This document shows, piece by piece, positions 9,401 through 18,122 of a DNA stretch of 64,000 nt. Source of the DNA: Lysobacteraceae bacterium (GTDB taxonomy: Bacteria; Pseudomonadota; Gammaproteobacteria; Xanthomonadales; Xanthomonadaceae); NCBI GenBank assembly GCA_016789405.1, contig JAEUPQ010000014.1, positions 124,001-188,000 on the forward strand, given 5' to 3'. Position 1 is the first letter of the stretch. Every line of letters begins with the position of its first letter. The notes under the pieces are model-generated. The model was not told the origin of the DNA. It saw only the letters and a program-made list of their open reading frames with translations, and did no database searches. The position numbers were made by a program, and so were the translations under genes.

Positions 9401-11532
9401 AAAAATCGACGACCTACGAGTACACGGCCTTCGGTGAAGTGTCCAAACTCACCAGCCCGGACTCCGGCGTCACGGACTACACCTACGACGAGGCAGGGCG
9501 TCTTGTCTGGAAGAAGGACGCCAACGCCAAGGAAACCTCGTATCTCTACGATCCCCTCGGCCGCTTGACCAGGGTGGATTTCGCGGACAATGTGGCAGAC
9601 GAGGGCTTTGCATACGACGCCGTCTGGTCTGACTGCTACATGGCCGGCGAGACCTTCAGTGTGGGCAGGTTGACGCAGATGTCGGATGGCGGGGGGACGA
9701 CTGTCTACTGCTACAACCGCTTTGGCGATCTGGTCCGCAAGATACAGCGCCCGTCGAACGAGGTAACGCTGACGTTCCGCTGGGTCTATGCCGCCAATGG
9801 TCGCCTCGAGAAGACGATCTACCCCGACAACACCGAGGTCGACTACCTGTACGACACGCAGGGCCGCGTGACCGAAATCGGCGTGAATGCCGGCAATGGT
9901 CGTGAAGTGCTGCTCAAGAACGCGACCTACCATCCGTTCGGTCCTGTCCAGCGCTGGCTCTTCGGCAACAACCTCGAAATGCGCCGCACGCTCGACCTGA
10001 ATTACCAACCCGACCGCATCGAGGATGGTCCGGAGCAAGGCACGCCCGTCGGCATCAGCCTGGGCTACACCTTCGACGGTGCCGGAAACCTCACCGTGCT
10101 GCGCAACGGCAAGCAGGCCAGCCCGGCGCTGCGCAGCTTCGATTACGACGGCATGAATCGACTGGTGGAAACCAGGGATGGCAGCGGCCTCGTCCTGGAA
10201 ACCTACGACTACGACCGCACCGGCAATCGCACGACCGCAGGCGAGTGGATCGTCAGCGACGCCGGCGGCGGACCAGGCGGCGGAGGCACGCCCTCCTATG
10301 TGTTCCAGACCACGGCCTACTCCTATGCCTCGGACAGCCACCGCCTGCTGGCGGTGGGCGACGAACCGCGGGAGTACGATGCCGCCGGCAATCTGAAGAA
10401 GGTCGGCACCGCCAGCGCACCCGGCGGCTACCGGCAGGAGTTCACCTACAACGCCGGCAACCGCATGGGCGCCGTCACCTCCGGCGGCGCGCAGGCCACC
10501 TACGGGTACAACGCCCGCGGGGAGCGGGTACGAAGGACCGCTTACGGTGTCGAGACGTTCACCATGTACGACGAGCAAGGCCGCTGGCTGGGCGACTTCA
10601 ATGCCAATGGCACGCCGATCCGCATGGCGATCTGGCTGGGCGGCCTGCCGGTGGGCCTGCTGACCGGCTCGGGCGGCAGCAGCAAGCTGTACTACCTCGA
10701 AGCCGATGCCCTGGGTTCACCGCGCATCGCGATCGACCCGACCCGCGGCACGCAGGGCACGGTCGTCTGGCGCTGGGACCTGGCCGGCGAAGCCTTCGGC
10801 AAGGGTCAGCCCGAAGAAGATCCTGACGGCGACAACGTCGTCTTCAACCTCGACCTGCGCTTCCCCGGGCAGCAGTTCGACAGCTTCACCGGGCTGCATT
10901 ACAACTACTTCCGGGACTATGATCCGGGGACTGGGCGGTATGTGCAGTCGGATCCGATTGGGTTGGGTGGTGGCGTGAGTACGTATGGATATGTGCAGGG
11001 AAATCCGGTCGCATATACAGATCGACTCGGCTTGGCTTGCGATGGTCGCGGGTGCTGGAACACGCCAGGGGAGCGACAAGCGGCTGCTTCAGGTAATTGG
11101 CGGAGTTACTATCGGCTAGCCTGCTCCGGAGGTGATTACTATGCGTGCCGCGCCGGCGAAGTAGCTGCCAATGAAGATGGTTTCTTCAGCTTGACTCGGC
11201 AGACCAACGCAAGGCTGCAGCAATCAATCAGCAAGAATCAACCTGATGGAATGACATGTTCCGAAAGTCGGAAAGACTTGATCAGAAAGATGGAAGCCGT
11301 TCGACGGGAATTGGCGCAAGCACGAGTAGACCAGCTAAGCCAAGCAAGCCCTACGAATCCGTTGCAAGTCGATCGTTCTGATGTTGCAGACTTTCATTAC
11401 GACGTGTTTGAAAGAAACGGAGCAAGCCGCGATACGTTTGGAGGCGACATATGGGACTTTGCGTTCGGCTGGACGATCCGCTTTGGCGGGTACGACTGGT
11501 GCCCGTCACCTTCGTGCAGACCAAGACAATGA
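6418..11532 (+). CDS. Rhs/YD-repeat protein with variable C-terminal tip
   Basis: A 1704-residue Rhs-family protein. An N-terminal hydrophobic segment (about 20-40) suggests export or membrane anchoring; no PAAR domain is seen. Around residues 315-350 the stretch CNPATGDKMEAESDFEFAG resembles the DUF6531 region that opens many Rhs shells. Numerous YD repeats follow, then the core end SDPIGLGGGVSTYGYVQGNP (from about 1511) and RLGLAC. The last 165 residues are not Rhs core: a conserved-looking ACSGGDYYACRAGEVA stretch and a Trp/Cys-rich end, in DNA visibly richer in AT. In this family such tips are toxins cut free from the shell. I do not recognise the fold. ATG 6418 follows AGGATCAGGA; an earlier in-frame ATG at 6349 is possible. 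The next gene overlaps the stop. Confidence 0.9.
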   Translation: MLDSSAQSTVADPAHRPLLRKAKLGLALLAMAGGIAAFAQMMSPSDEPLFTLSSFQTTSTYDPGKFCYLLSGANAQYVCHDTREDAEAGMRSDPQFNGIGQYLERMGGLLPIVANDEGAAMQDIYRIQYRQPVKSDLMYRLKFGDGSTAVFRNDGCQTASGDTHPDYAGWCGSEEELKEGARQYLASTKPAGCTIGTPRINFDYLTQPLHEIVTVDSGNPQRGIIANDRGYGDVYRSYATDITCPNPQGGNPLTETTIWTMQRHKTFVCQSGFVSEGMAPAIDGNYCAPSNKSLVTLLSPVTQTCDIVPGDGSGPRPRCNPATGDKMEAESDFEFAGRPFNRYYHSTRQFRTNPQFAEAWTHSYADRISGYSGASFASVVGEDGYFELFRAVSANRFRSGPSGGRQLDYLTQPVGTVRWRLREADGETREFDFSGRLVAIRNPAAPLNDVTITYTGNDPLASTVSTVTDRQGRVLRFEYANRMLARIVKPDGTSVAYGYDTYDNLVSVDYGQGQVRQYHYTELSQALSKYIHHLTGITSETGQRRSRFTYNDQGKLTRNQLLGTPNEVTEIAYDSDTQSTVTTAEGAIQTYTIAPGLQRRVTSVATAGMGTSAHEYDPDNGLLTTVTDRHNVKTRYEYDSTHRDVSAIVEADATQQQRRTEFVRDPQTRLVTEQRVLNNANTLVAKSGMVYNGRLQVSSATRTSPDGALTRTSTTTYCEDADVAAANSKCPILGLVKRVDGPLPNTIFPNDVTRFEYRPADAPNCASAPTECSWRKGDLWKTINPKNQVTEILAYDGAGRVRSVKDANNVISDIEYNARGWVTARKVRGTNAASEDDDRILRMEYYADGTLKKTIRSDGTYLEYKYDAANRLTQVVDPDGNTITYTLDEAGNRVAENTRDASDTLVRTLSRVYNDLGQLASVTDANTRTTHFEYDNESRLTVVIDPLTHRSERQYDALGRLTRDLRNTTSTTDSATTVSTYDPLDRVTEVLDPNEKSTTYEYTAFGEVSKLTSPDSGVTDYTYDEAGRLVWKKDANAKETSYLYDPLGRLTRVDFADNVADEGFAYDAVWSDCYMAGETFSVGRLTQMSDGGGTTVYCYNRFGDLVRKIQRPSNEVTLTFRWVYAANGRLEKTIYPDNTEVDYLYDTQGRVTEIGVNAGNGREVLLKNATYHPFGPVQRWLFGNNLEMRRTLDLNYQPDRIEDGPEQGTPVGISLGYTFDGAGNLTVLRNGKQASPALRSFDYDGMNRLVETRDGSGLVLETYDYDRTGNRTTAGEWIVSDAGGGPGGGGTPSYVFQTTAYSYASDSHRLLAVGDEPREYDAAGNLKKVGTASAPGGYRQEFTYNAGNRMGAVTSGGAQATYGYNARGERVRRTAYGVETFTMYDEQGRWLGDFNANGTPIRMAIWLGGLPVGLLTGSGGSSKLYYLEADALGSPRIAIDPTRGTQGTVVWRWDLAGEAFGKGQPEEDPDGDNVVFNLDLRFPGQQFDSFTGLHYNYFRDYDPGTGRYVQSDPIGLGGGVSTYGYVQGNPVAYTDRLGLACDGRGCWNTPGERQAAASGNWRSYYRLACSGGDYYACRAGEVAANEDGFFSLTRQTNARLQQSISKNQPDGMTCSESRKDLIRKMEAVRRELAQARVDQLSQASPTNPLQVDRSDVADFHYDVFERNGASRDTFGGDIWDFAFGWTIRFGGYDWCPSPSCRPRQ

Positions 11533-12239
11533 TGAAACAATTCGTTGCACTAACGTTTTTTCTACTAGTTGCGTGCAGTAATCCAGTTCACAGATTGGAA
11601 GTGACAGGCGTGGAAGGCCAGTTCTGTGTACCCAAGACTGGCTATATTGCGCCTCGCGTTGCATGGGTTCCGAAAGACTCGTTCGGCATTCCTAAGGGAT
11701 TTTCGTTTGGCGGATGTCATCGCTTGAAAGAGGCAGACCCAGAACAACAGGCTGCTTGCACTCTACCTGCTGATTTCATCAGCAGCGATGTTGAGCCTTT
11801 GCAAATTCGGCGGAATCGTACATGGTCCGAGCTCAAGGAATCCGCTGATTTCAATTTGCTTGTCAACTCGACCGGGGCTGAGTACGCAATCGATTCATCG
11901 TCGGGTTTTCTTGTCGTTTCCAATAGAAATTCGGAATCAACTTGGCAAAGTCGAGGCTGGGCTATTTGGCGGAGAAATTCTTACTTTTCTGCAGATGATC
12001 CTTTAACCATGCAAGATGGTGATGAGCTCGTGGCGGTATGTTCGAAAATAGAAAATTTTCCTCGCTCTGCCGGAATAGGGCAACCCGGGGAGTACGGATG
12101 CGACAGCTACGTCCGCGGCAAAAGATATGCACTTAATTATCGTTTTATCTCTGCTCGGAAGGTTCCAACAGAAGTGCAGATGAAATCCTTGGAAGCCTCA
12201 CTGTTTGATCAGGTTGATCGTTGGCGGTGCAAGAAATGA
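11529..12239 (+). CDS. predicted lipoprotein, likely immunity partner of the Rhs tip
   Basis: A 236-residue protein that starts MMKQFVALTFFLLVACSN: a short hydrophobic signal with a lipobox LVAC, so it should be lipidated and face the periplasm. The start codon overlaps the Rhs stop (ATGATG over TGA), so translation is probably coupled. Several Cys residues are spread along the chain; I recognise no domain. Codon use and base composition are AT-rich like the Rhs tip and unlike neighbouring genes, which suggests the two arrived together. A gene directly after an Rhs tip is usually its immunity gene; a lipoprotein would suggest protection in the periplasm. Function is inferred from position only. 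A longer in-frame start at 11451 inside rhs is unlikely because it would hide the lipobox. Confidence 0.75.
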   Translation: MMKQFVALTFFLLVACSNPVHRLEVTGVEGQFCVPKTGYIAPRVAWVPKDSFGIPKGFSFGGCHRLKEADPEQQAACTLPADFISSDVEPLQIRRNRTWSELKESADFNLLVNSTGAEYAIDSSSGFLVVSNRNSESTWQSRGWAIWRRNSYFSADDPLTMQDGDELVAVCSKIENFPRSAGIGQPGEYGCDSYVRGKRYALNYRFISARKVPTEVQMKSLEASLFDQVDRWRCKK

Positions 12240-12346
12240 ACATTTCCCGATAGGAGCATGAATATCTAAATAAAATTTCTGGTTGATTCCGGCTATCGTG
12301 ATAGCCGATAAAATTAATCATTCCTGTCGCCATCATCTACCTAGAG

Positions 12347-15300
12347 TCACCCCCTCGCCCCCAGCCACGCCCGCAGCGATGCGGGCTTGATCGGTTTGGT
12401 CAGCACGGCGCAGCTGTATTCGCGTGCGGCGTGCTTGAGGGCGTCGCTGCCGTCACCGGTAAGTAGGGCGGCGGGCAGGTCGCGCTTCGCGCGGCGGCGG
12501 AGTTCGGCGATGACGCCGAGACCATCGAGTCGGTCGTGCAGGTGATAGTCGACGAGCAGCACGTCGGGCGCATCGTCGAGGCGGGCAATGGCGTCGTCGA
12601 CGGTGGTGGCGGTGAGCGGGATCGCGCGCCAGCGGCCGAGCAATGCGCGCATACCGTCGAGGATCTCGGGGTCGTTGTCGACGCAGAGCACGCGCAGGTC
12701 GGCGAGATCGTCGGCGGCGAACATCCCGACGGACGGACGCGGTATCGATGGCGCAGTTCCGGCTGCGACGGGTTCGGCGCGCGGCACGCGGATCGAGAAC
12801 ATGCTGCCGCGGCCGACGCGCGAGTGCACGCGCAGCGGATGACCGAGGATGCGCGCGATGCGCTGGCAAATCGACAGGCCCAGGCCCAGGCCGCGTTCAC
12901 CACCGACGCCGGGCTGCTCGAAGCGCCTGAATTCCTCGAAGATCTGTGCGAGATGATGGTCCGGGATGCCAGGTCCGGTGTCCCAGACCTGCAGCTCGAT
13001 ATCTTCGCCTCGCGCGCGCACCGCAAGCAGTACGCCACCTTCGCGCGTGTAGCGCAAAGCGTTGGCGAGGAAGTTCTGCAGCGCGCGACGCAGCAGCCGG
13101 CGATCGCTGCGCACGATCACGTCCCCGCGTGCATGCACGCGCAGTACCAGCTTGCGACCTTCCGCGCTGGGCGCGTACTGCGCAGCGAGTTCCTGCAGAA
13201 GTTCGCCGGCATCGAAACGGCTGTATTCCGGCTGCAGTGCGCCGGCATCCAGTCGCGACACGTCGAGCAGGCCATCGAGCAGGTCCTCTGCGGCGCGCAA
13301 CGCGGTGTCGACCCGTTCGGCCAGGCGCGTGCGTTCGTCGGCGTCCGGCGTTTCGCGCAACGCGGATGCGAACAGCCGCGCCGCGTTGAGCGGTTGCAGC
13401 ACATCGTGGCTCACCGCGGCGAGGAATCGGGTCTTTGACTGTTGCGCTGCGTCGGCTTCTCGCGTGCGCATCTCCACGCGCTGCTCGAGCGTTTCGTTGA
13501 TCTCGCGCAGCTGCTGCTCGGCACGCTTGTAGTCGGTGATGTCGCTGAAACTGGTGACGTAACCGCCGCCGGGCAGTGGCTGGCCGCGCATCTCGATCAC
13601 TTGTCCATTCGGCCGCACGCGCTGGAAAACGTAAGGCTGTCCCGCGCGCAGATGCGCGAGGCGACGTGTCACCTGGTCGTCGACGGACCAGGCATTCGGA
13701 CCAAGTTCGCTCAGTTCAGCGCGCTCGGCGCTGTAACGGATGAGATCCGCGATCGGACGACCGACGTAGAGCATGCCGTCGGGATAGCCGAGCATCTCCT
13801 GGTAGCGGCCGTTCCACGCGATCAGGCGCAGGTCGGGGTCGACGACGCTCACGCCCTGGCTGATGTTCTCCAGCGTGGTCGACAGCACCTGCCGATTGAA
13901 GCGCAATTCCTGGCTGGCTTCGTCGAGCAGCGACACCACTTCGCCCAGCTCCATGCCCGAGCCGCGCAATGCAGTGGTCAGCGTGAGTCGCGCCGATGCC
14001 GCGCCGATCGCCGATGCGAGCAGGCGTTCGGTGAACTGCACCAGCGCGCGATCCGCGAGCTGCTGGGGTTGCAGTTCGCGACGTTCGGTGGATTCGGCGA
14101 ACTCGGCGAAGGCGCGCCGCGCATGCCGCTCGCCGACGATGCGTTCGGCCAGGGCCAGGAGTTCGCCGCTGCGCACCGTACCGGCCCAGCCGCCCGGTGC
14201 CAGCGGCGAGCGCTGCGCATACGGATCGAGGTAGCTGGCGGCGAGCAGCTGTTCCTGCAATCGAGGACGCCACCGCGCGGAGACGAAGAACAGCGCGCCG
14301 ACATTGAACAGCAGCGACCAGAACACGCCATGGGTGAGCGGGTCCCATCCGCTGAGTCCGAACAATTGCTGCGGACGCAGCCAGCCGATGTCGAACGGGC
14401 CATGCGCGATCCAGTCAGCGCCGAACCCGCCGCTTTGCGCCAGCGCCGGCATGAGCAGGGTGTAGCCCCAGAGCAACGCACCGAGCATCAGGCCGGTCAG
14501 CGCACCCGCGCGGCTGGCACCACGCCAGTACAGGCCACCGAGCAGGGCGGGTGCGAACTGCGCGACGGCAGCGAATGCGAGCAATCCGTGCTGTGCGAGG
14601 CTGTCGCTGCCTTCCGCGGCGCGATGGTAGGCATAGGCCATCAGCGCCAGGGCGAGGATCGTGGCGCGACGCACCCAGAGCACCAGGCGATCGATGCCGC
14701 CACGGTTCTTCAGCAGGTGGCCGGCCAGCGCACCATTGCGCAGCAGCAGCGGCACGATCAGGTCGTTGCTGACCATGGTCGACAGCGCGACGCTCGCCAC
14801 GATCACCATGCCCGTGGCGGCGGAGAATCCGCCGATGTAGGCCATGAGTGCCAGCGCGTGCTGATCGAGTGCGAGAGGCAGCGCGAGCACGTATGTGTCG
14901 GGCGACACGCCGCTGGCACCGAGCAGCGATTGGCCCGCGATGGTGATCGGCACCACGAACACGCTGAACAGCACGAGATAGCCACCGAACAGCCAGCGCG
15001 CGGGACGGATGTCGCTGGCGTCCTGGCATTCGACCACCGCGACATGGAACTGGCGCGGCAGGCAGATGATCGCCGCGAAGGCGATGAGGGTCTGGGCGAG
15101 CATGCCCTGCGGCAGGCCCGGCGCGGTCACGACGCGCGCGGCATCGACCATGCGCTCGCCGATGCCGCCGATGCCAGGCAGGTGCAGCAGTGCCAGCACG
15201 CCGATCACGATGAAGGCGAGCAGCTTGACCAGCGATTCGAGTGCGACCGCCATGACCATGCCGCGATGGTGTTCCGTCGCATCGATCTGGCGCGTGCCGA

Positions 15301-15817
15301 ACAGGATCGCGAAGGCCGAGAGCAGCAGCGCGACATACAGCGCGGGATCCGCGAACAGCAGTTCGTCGCTGCCCGGCGCCAGCACTTCCACGCTCATCGC
15401 CACGGCCTTGAACTGCAGTGCGACGTACGGCACCGCGGCGATCAGCGCGACGAAGGCGACCAGCGCGGCCAGTCCTGGCGCGCGTCCGTAGCGCGAAGAC
15501 AGGAAGTCGGCGATCGACACGATGCGCTGTTCGCCCGACACCAGCACGAGACGCTCGAGGATGCGCCAGGCGAACAACAGCAACAGCAGCGGGCCGAGGT
15601 AGATCGGCAGGAACCCCAGGCCGGTGCGCGCGGCGGTGCCGACCGCACCGTAGAACGTCCACGACGAGCAGTAGACGGCGAGCGCCAGCGAATAGATCAG
15701 CGGACGCATCCATCGCCATCGCGGGTTCGCTCCGCGGACGTCGCCTGCATAGGCGACGACGAACAACAGGCCGACATAGCCCAGCGACACCAGCAGCAGG
15801 ACCCAGCCTGGAATCAT
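12347..15817 (-). CDS. crbS: SSS-transporter/hybrid histidine kinase, CrbS-like
   Basis: A 1156-residue membrane kinase. Residues 1 to about 500 form a sodium:solute symporter (SSS/PutP-like) domain of roughly 13 helices. A PAS domain follows (ISQGVSVVDPDLRLIAWNGR), then a dimerisation domain with the phosphorylatable His in SHDVLQPLNAARL (about 803), an ATPase domain with DTGPGIP and GLGLGLSICQRIA, and a C-terminal receiver with Asp in VDYHLHD (about 1089). This is the architecture of CrbS, which senses acetate-type substrates and controls acs through CrbR. Here it is about 9 kb from acs and crbR, with the protease and Rhs block between. The start at 15817 (MIPGWVLLL) puts the first helix at the N terminus; an upstream GTG frame has no membrane segment. 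Confidence 0.92.
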   Translation of the reverse strand: MIPGWVLLLVSLGYVGLLFVVAYAGDVRGANPRWRWMRPLIYSLALAVYCSSWTFYGAVGTAARTGLGFLPIYLGPLLLLLFAWRILERLVLVSGEQRIVSIADFLSSRYGRAPGLAALVAFVALIAAVPYVALQFKAVAMSVEVLAPGSDELLFADPALYVALLLSAFAILFGTRQIDATEHHRGMVMAVALESLVKLLAFIVIGVLALLHLPGIGGIGERMVDAARVVTAPGLPQGMLAQTLIAFAAIICLPRQFHVAVVECQDASDIRPARWLFGGYLVLFSVFVVPITIAGQSLLGASGVSPDTYVLALPLALDQHALALMAYIGGFSAATGMVIVASVALSTMVSNDLIVPLLLRNGALAGHLLKNRGGIDRLVLWVRRATILALALMAYAYHRAAEGSDSLAQHGLLAFAAVAQFAPALLGGLYWRGASRAGALTGLMLGALLWGYTLLMPALAQSGGFGADWIAHGPFDIGWLRPQQLFGLSGWDPLTHGVFWSLLFNVGALFFVSARWRPRLQEQLLAASYLDPYAQRSPLAPGGWAGTVRSGELLALAERIVGERHARRAFAEFAESTERRELQPQQLADRALVQFTERLLASAIGAASARLTLTTALRGSGMELGEVVSLLDEASQELRFNRQVLSTTLENISQGVSVVDPDLRLIAWNGRYQEMLGYPDGMLYVGRPIADLIRYSAERAELSELGPNAWSVDDQVTRRLAHLRAGQPYVFQRVRPNGQVIEMRGQPLPGGGYVTSFSDITDYKRAEQQLREINETLEQRVEMRTREADAAQQSKTRFLAAVSHDVLQPLNAARLFASALRETPDADERTRLAERVDTALRAAEDLLDGLLDVSRLDAGALQPEYSRFDAGELLQELAAQYAPSAEGRKLVLRVHARGDVIVRSDRRLLRRALQNFLANALRYTREGGVLLAVRARGEDIELQVWDTGPGIPDHHLAQIFEEFRRFEQPGVGGERGLGLGLSICQRIARILGHPLRVHSRVGRGSMFSIRVPRAEPVAAGTAPSIPRPSVGMFAADDLADLRVLCVDNDPEILDGMRALLGRWRAIPLTATTVDDAIARLDDAPDVLLVDYHLHDRLDGLGVIAELRRRAKRDLPAALLTGDGSDALKHAAREYSCAVLTKPIKPASLRAWLGARG

Positions 15818-16118
15818 GCGAGCTCCGTCATGGCCGATCGACTCGAACGTGGAAGATCGAGTGTAAGCCGTCACCGTGCGCGACGGTCGATCGTATACGA
15901 CCAAAGTCGGACGGCGCGTGGCGCACCGCAACATGACGATTCGCCATGCCTTGCCAGCGCGAAGCTTGTGATGCCCGGCAACCCGTTGCACGACTGCGCG
16001 TGTGTACGCTCGGCGGTGGCCAATCGGCCATTCCCCGCGTCCGCAGACTTCCCGGCGATTCCCCCGCTCGCCCGCGGACGCCTTCGCGTTGTTCCGATTC
16101 TCAGAAAAGGACCGTCAG

Positions 16119-17963
16119 ATGAAACGCCACGACTCCATCGCTCGACACGGCGCGCGTACCCTGTTCGCGCTCGCCGCCATGACCTGCGCGCTTCCGATGC
16201 TCGCGCAGGCTGCGTCGCCGGCACCCACCGCAAAGCCCGCGCCGATGCGCGTTGCCGAGCAGCGCAAGGCCGACCTGCGCCTGGGTGCCACCGCGATCGG
16301 CCGCACCTATGCCGTGCGCACCGCCGATGCCACGTTCGTGAAGCTGCACCTCGACCATTTCTCCCTGCCCGACGGCGTGACGCTGGAAGTGTCGAATCCG
16401 GCGCGCACCGAGGTCTATCGCTACAGCAACCAGGGCCTTGATGGCCACACGGTCGACAGGGACATGGGCCAGAACGGACGCACCAGTTTCTCCGCGATGT
16501 CGATCCACGGCCCGGTCGCGCTCGTGCGCCTGGTCGGCACGCCCACGAGCGCGTGGAAGAGCAGCGACGGCATCCGCATCACCCGCTACCTGCAGGGCTA
16601 TTCCGAGCGCAAGCTGCGCGAGCTGCAGCTCGATGCTGCGCTCGGTGCCACGCCGTCCACGCGTTCGATCCAGGGCACGGACGACAAGCGTCCCGCTGCC
16701 TGCTATTCGTCCAGCGATCCGGCGGCATTCGATCGTTCGCGTCCGGTGGCTCGCCTCGTGATGAGCAGCGGCGGCCTGTGCACGGCATGGCGCGTCGGAC
16801 CGGACAACCGCATGTTCACCAACAACCACTGCATCGCGACGGCGTCGGCCACGGCATCGGCCGAAGTGTGGTTCAACTACCAGCTCAGCACCTGCGGCGG
16901 CACGTCGGCCACGCCGACCAAGGTTGCCGGCGACCAGATGCTGCGCACCGACACGACGCTGGACTACACGCTGTACACGGTGAAGAACTTCGCCACGATC
17001 GCCAGCTTCGGCTATCTCGGCCTGGAGACCCGCACGGCCACGCTCAACGAAGAGATCATGATCGCCGGCCACCCGGGCGGCCGTCAGAAGGAACTGAGCG
17101 TCGTCAGCGACCGCGACGGCGGCGGTCGCTGCCGCGTCAACAGCGCCAGCACCAGCGGCAACGGCACCAACACCGACATCGGCTACTACTGCGACACCGA
17201 AGGCGGCAGCTCCGGTTCGCCGGTGATCGCACGTTCCAGCCACAAGGCGATCGCGCTGCACCACCTCGGCGGCAGCATGAACAAGGGCGCGAAGATCTCG
17301 CTGATCTGGCCGCAGGTCTCCACCCACTTCGGCGGCGTGGTGCCCGACGGCGACAACGGCACGACACCGACGACCTACAGCGTGTCCGGCACGATCACCA
17401 CCAGCGCCGGCGCCGGCATCGCGAATGTCGTCGTCAGCACTGGTTCGACGAGTGCGACGACCAACAGCAGTGGCGCCTACACGCTGAGCGGCCTGTCGAA
17501 CGGCACCTACACGCTGACCCCGTCGCTGGGCGGCTACACCTTCTCGCCCGCCAGCCGCAGCGTCACGGTCAGCGGTGCGAATGTCAGCGGACAGAGCTTC
17601 ACGGGTACGAGCACCGGTACCTTGCCGACCTACACCAACGGCACCGACTACGCGATCAACGACAACAGCACGGTTAGCAGTCCGATCACGGTCACGGGTC
17701 GCACGGGCAACGGCCAGTCGAGCACGCCGGTCACGGTCAACATCATCCACACCTATCGTGGCGACCTCGTCGTCGACCTGGTGGCGCCGGATGGATCGGT
17801 CTACAACCTGCTGAACCGTTCGGGCGGCAGCGCGGACAACGTCAACCAGACGTTCAACGTGAACCTCTCGGGTGAAGCGCTGAACGGCACGTGGAACCTG
17901 CGCGTGCGGGACGCGGCCAGCGCCGACACCGGCCGCATCGACAGCTGGAGCATCATGTTCTGA
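16119..17963 (+). CDS. secreted serine endopeptidase with C-terminal P domain
   Basis: A 614-residue secreted protease. Signal peptide 1-28 (ending AQA-AS), a propeptide of about 190 residues, then a trypsin-fold domain with His237 (TNNHC), Asp282 (TTLDYTLYTV) and Ser365 in GGSSGSPVI, the GxSGSP form seen in lysyl-endopeptidase-like enzymes. A carboxypeptidase-regulatory-like beta domain follows (YSVSGTITTSAGAGI, about 420-505) and then a proprotein-convertase P domain (about 520-614, with HTYRGDLVVDLVAPDGS and GTWNLRVRDAA). P domains are common on secreted proteases of this group. ATG 16119 has AGAAAAGGA upstream. It probably acts outside the cell after type II secretion (inference). Confidence 0.92.
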   Translation: MKRHDSIARHGARTLFALAAMTCALPMLAQAASPAPTAKPAPMRVAEQRKADLRLGATAIGRTYAVRTADATFVKLHLDHFSLPDGVTLEVSNPARTEVYRYSNQGLDGHTVDRDMGQNGRTSFSAMSIHGPVALVRLVGTPTSAWKSSDGIRITRYLQGYSERKLRELQLDAALGATPSTRSIQGTDDKRPAACYSSSDPAAFDRSRPVARLVMSSGGLCTAWRVGPDNRMFTNNHCIATASATASAEVWFNYQLSTCGGTSATPTKVAGDQMLRTDTTLDYTLYTVKNFATIASFGYLGLETRTATLNEEIMIAGHPGGRQKELSVVSDRDGGGRCRVNSASTSGNGTNTDIGYYCDTEGGSSGSPVIARSSHKAIALHHLGGSMNKGAKISLIWPQVSTHFGGVVPDGDNGTTPTTYSVSGTITTSAGAGIANVVVSTGSTSATTNSSGAYTLSGLSNGTYTLTPSLGGYTFSPASRSVTVSGANVSGQSFTGTSTGTLPTYTNGTDYAINDNSTVSSPITVTGRTGNGQSSTPVTVNIIHTYRGDLVVDLVAPDGSVYNLLNRSGGSADNVNQTFNVNLSGEALNGTWNLRVRDAASADTGRIDSWSIMF

Positions 17964-18025
17964 TGGCCTTCGGCCTTCGGCCTGCGCCCCGCCCGGCGCG
18001 GGACCGGTCGCAGCCATGCACCACG

Positions 18026-18051
18026 CGAAGCCCGCCGGGAGGCGGGCTTCG
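18026..18051 (+). terminator. hairpin after the P-domain protease
   Basis: Perfect 11-base arms (18026-18036 and 18041-18051) with a GGGA loop, 62 bases after the protease stop. There is no T-run behind it, so it is a terminator-like hairpin rather than a textbook one. Confidence 0.5.
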
Positions 18052-18122
18052 TCCATCCGGGCCGTGTCAGCGCGGCACGCGCAGTCGGCGATACTGTGGA
18101 ACCCCCGCTCTTCACGCCCCGC

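Noticed and set aside
12290..12307. Hairpin between the lipoprotein gene and crbS as a terminator
   Set aside because: The stem is short with a two-base loop and no T-run on either side.
13442..16441. 999-codon plus-strand frame opposite crbS
   Set aside because: Gln/Arg/His-rich shadow protein; the minus strand holds all kinase and transporter motifs.
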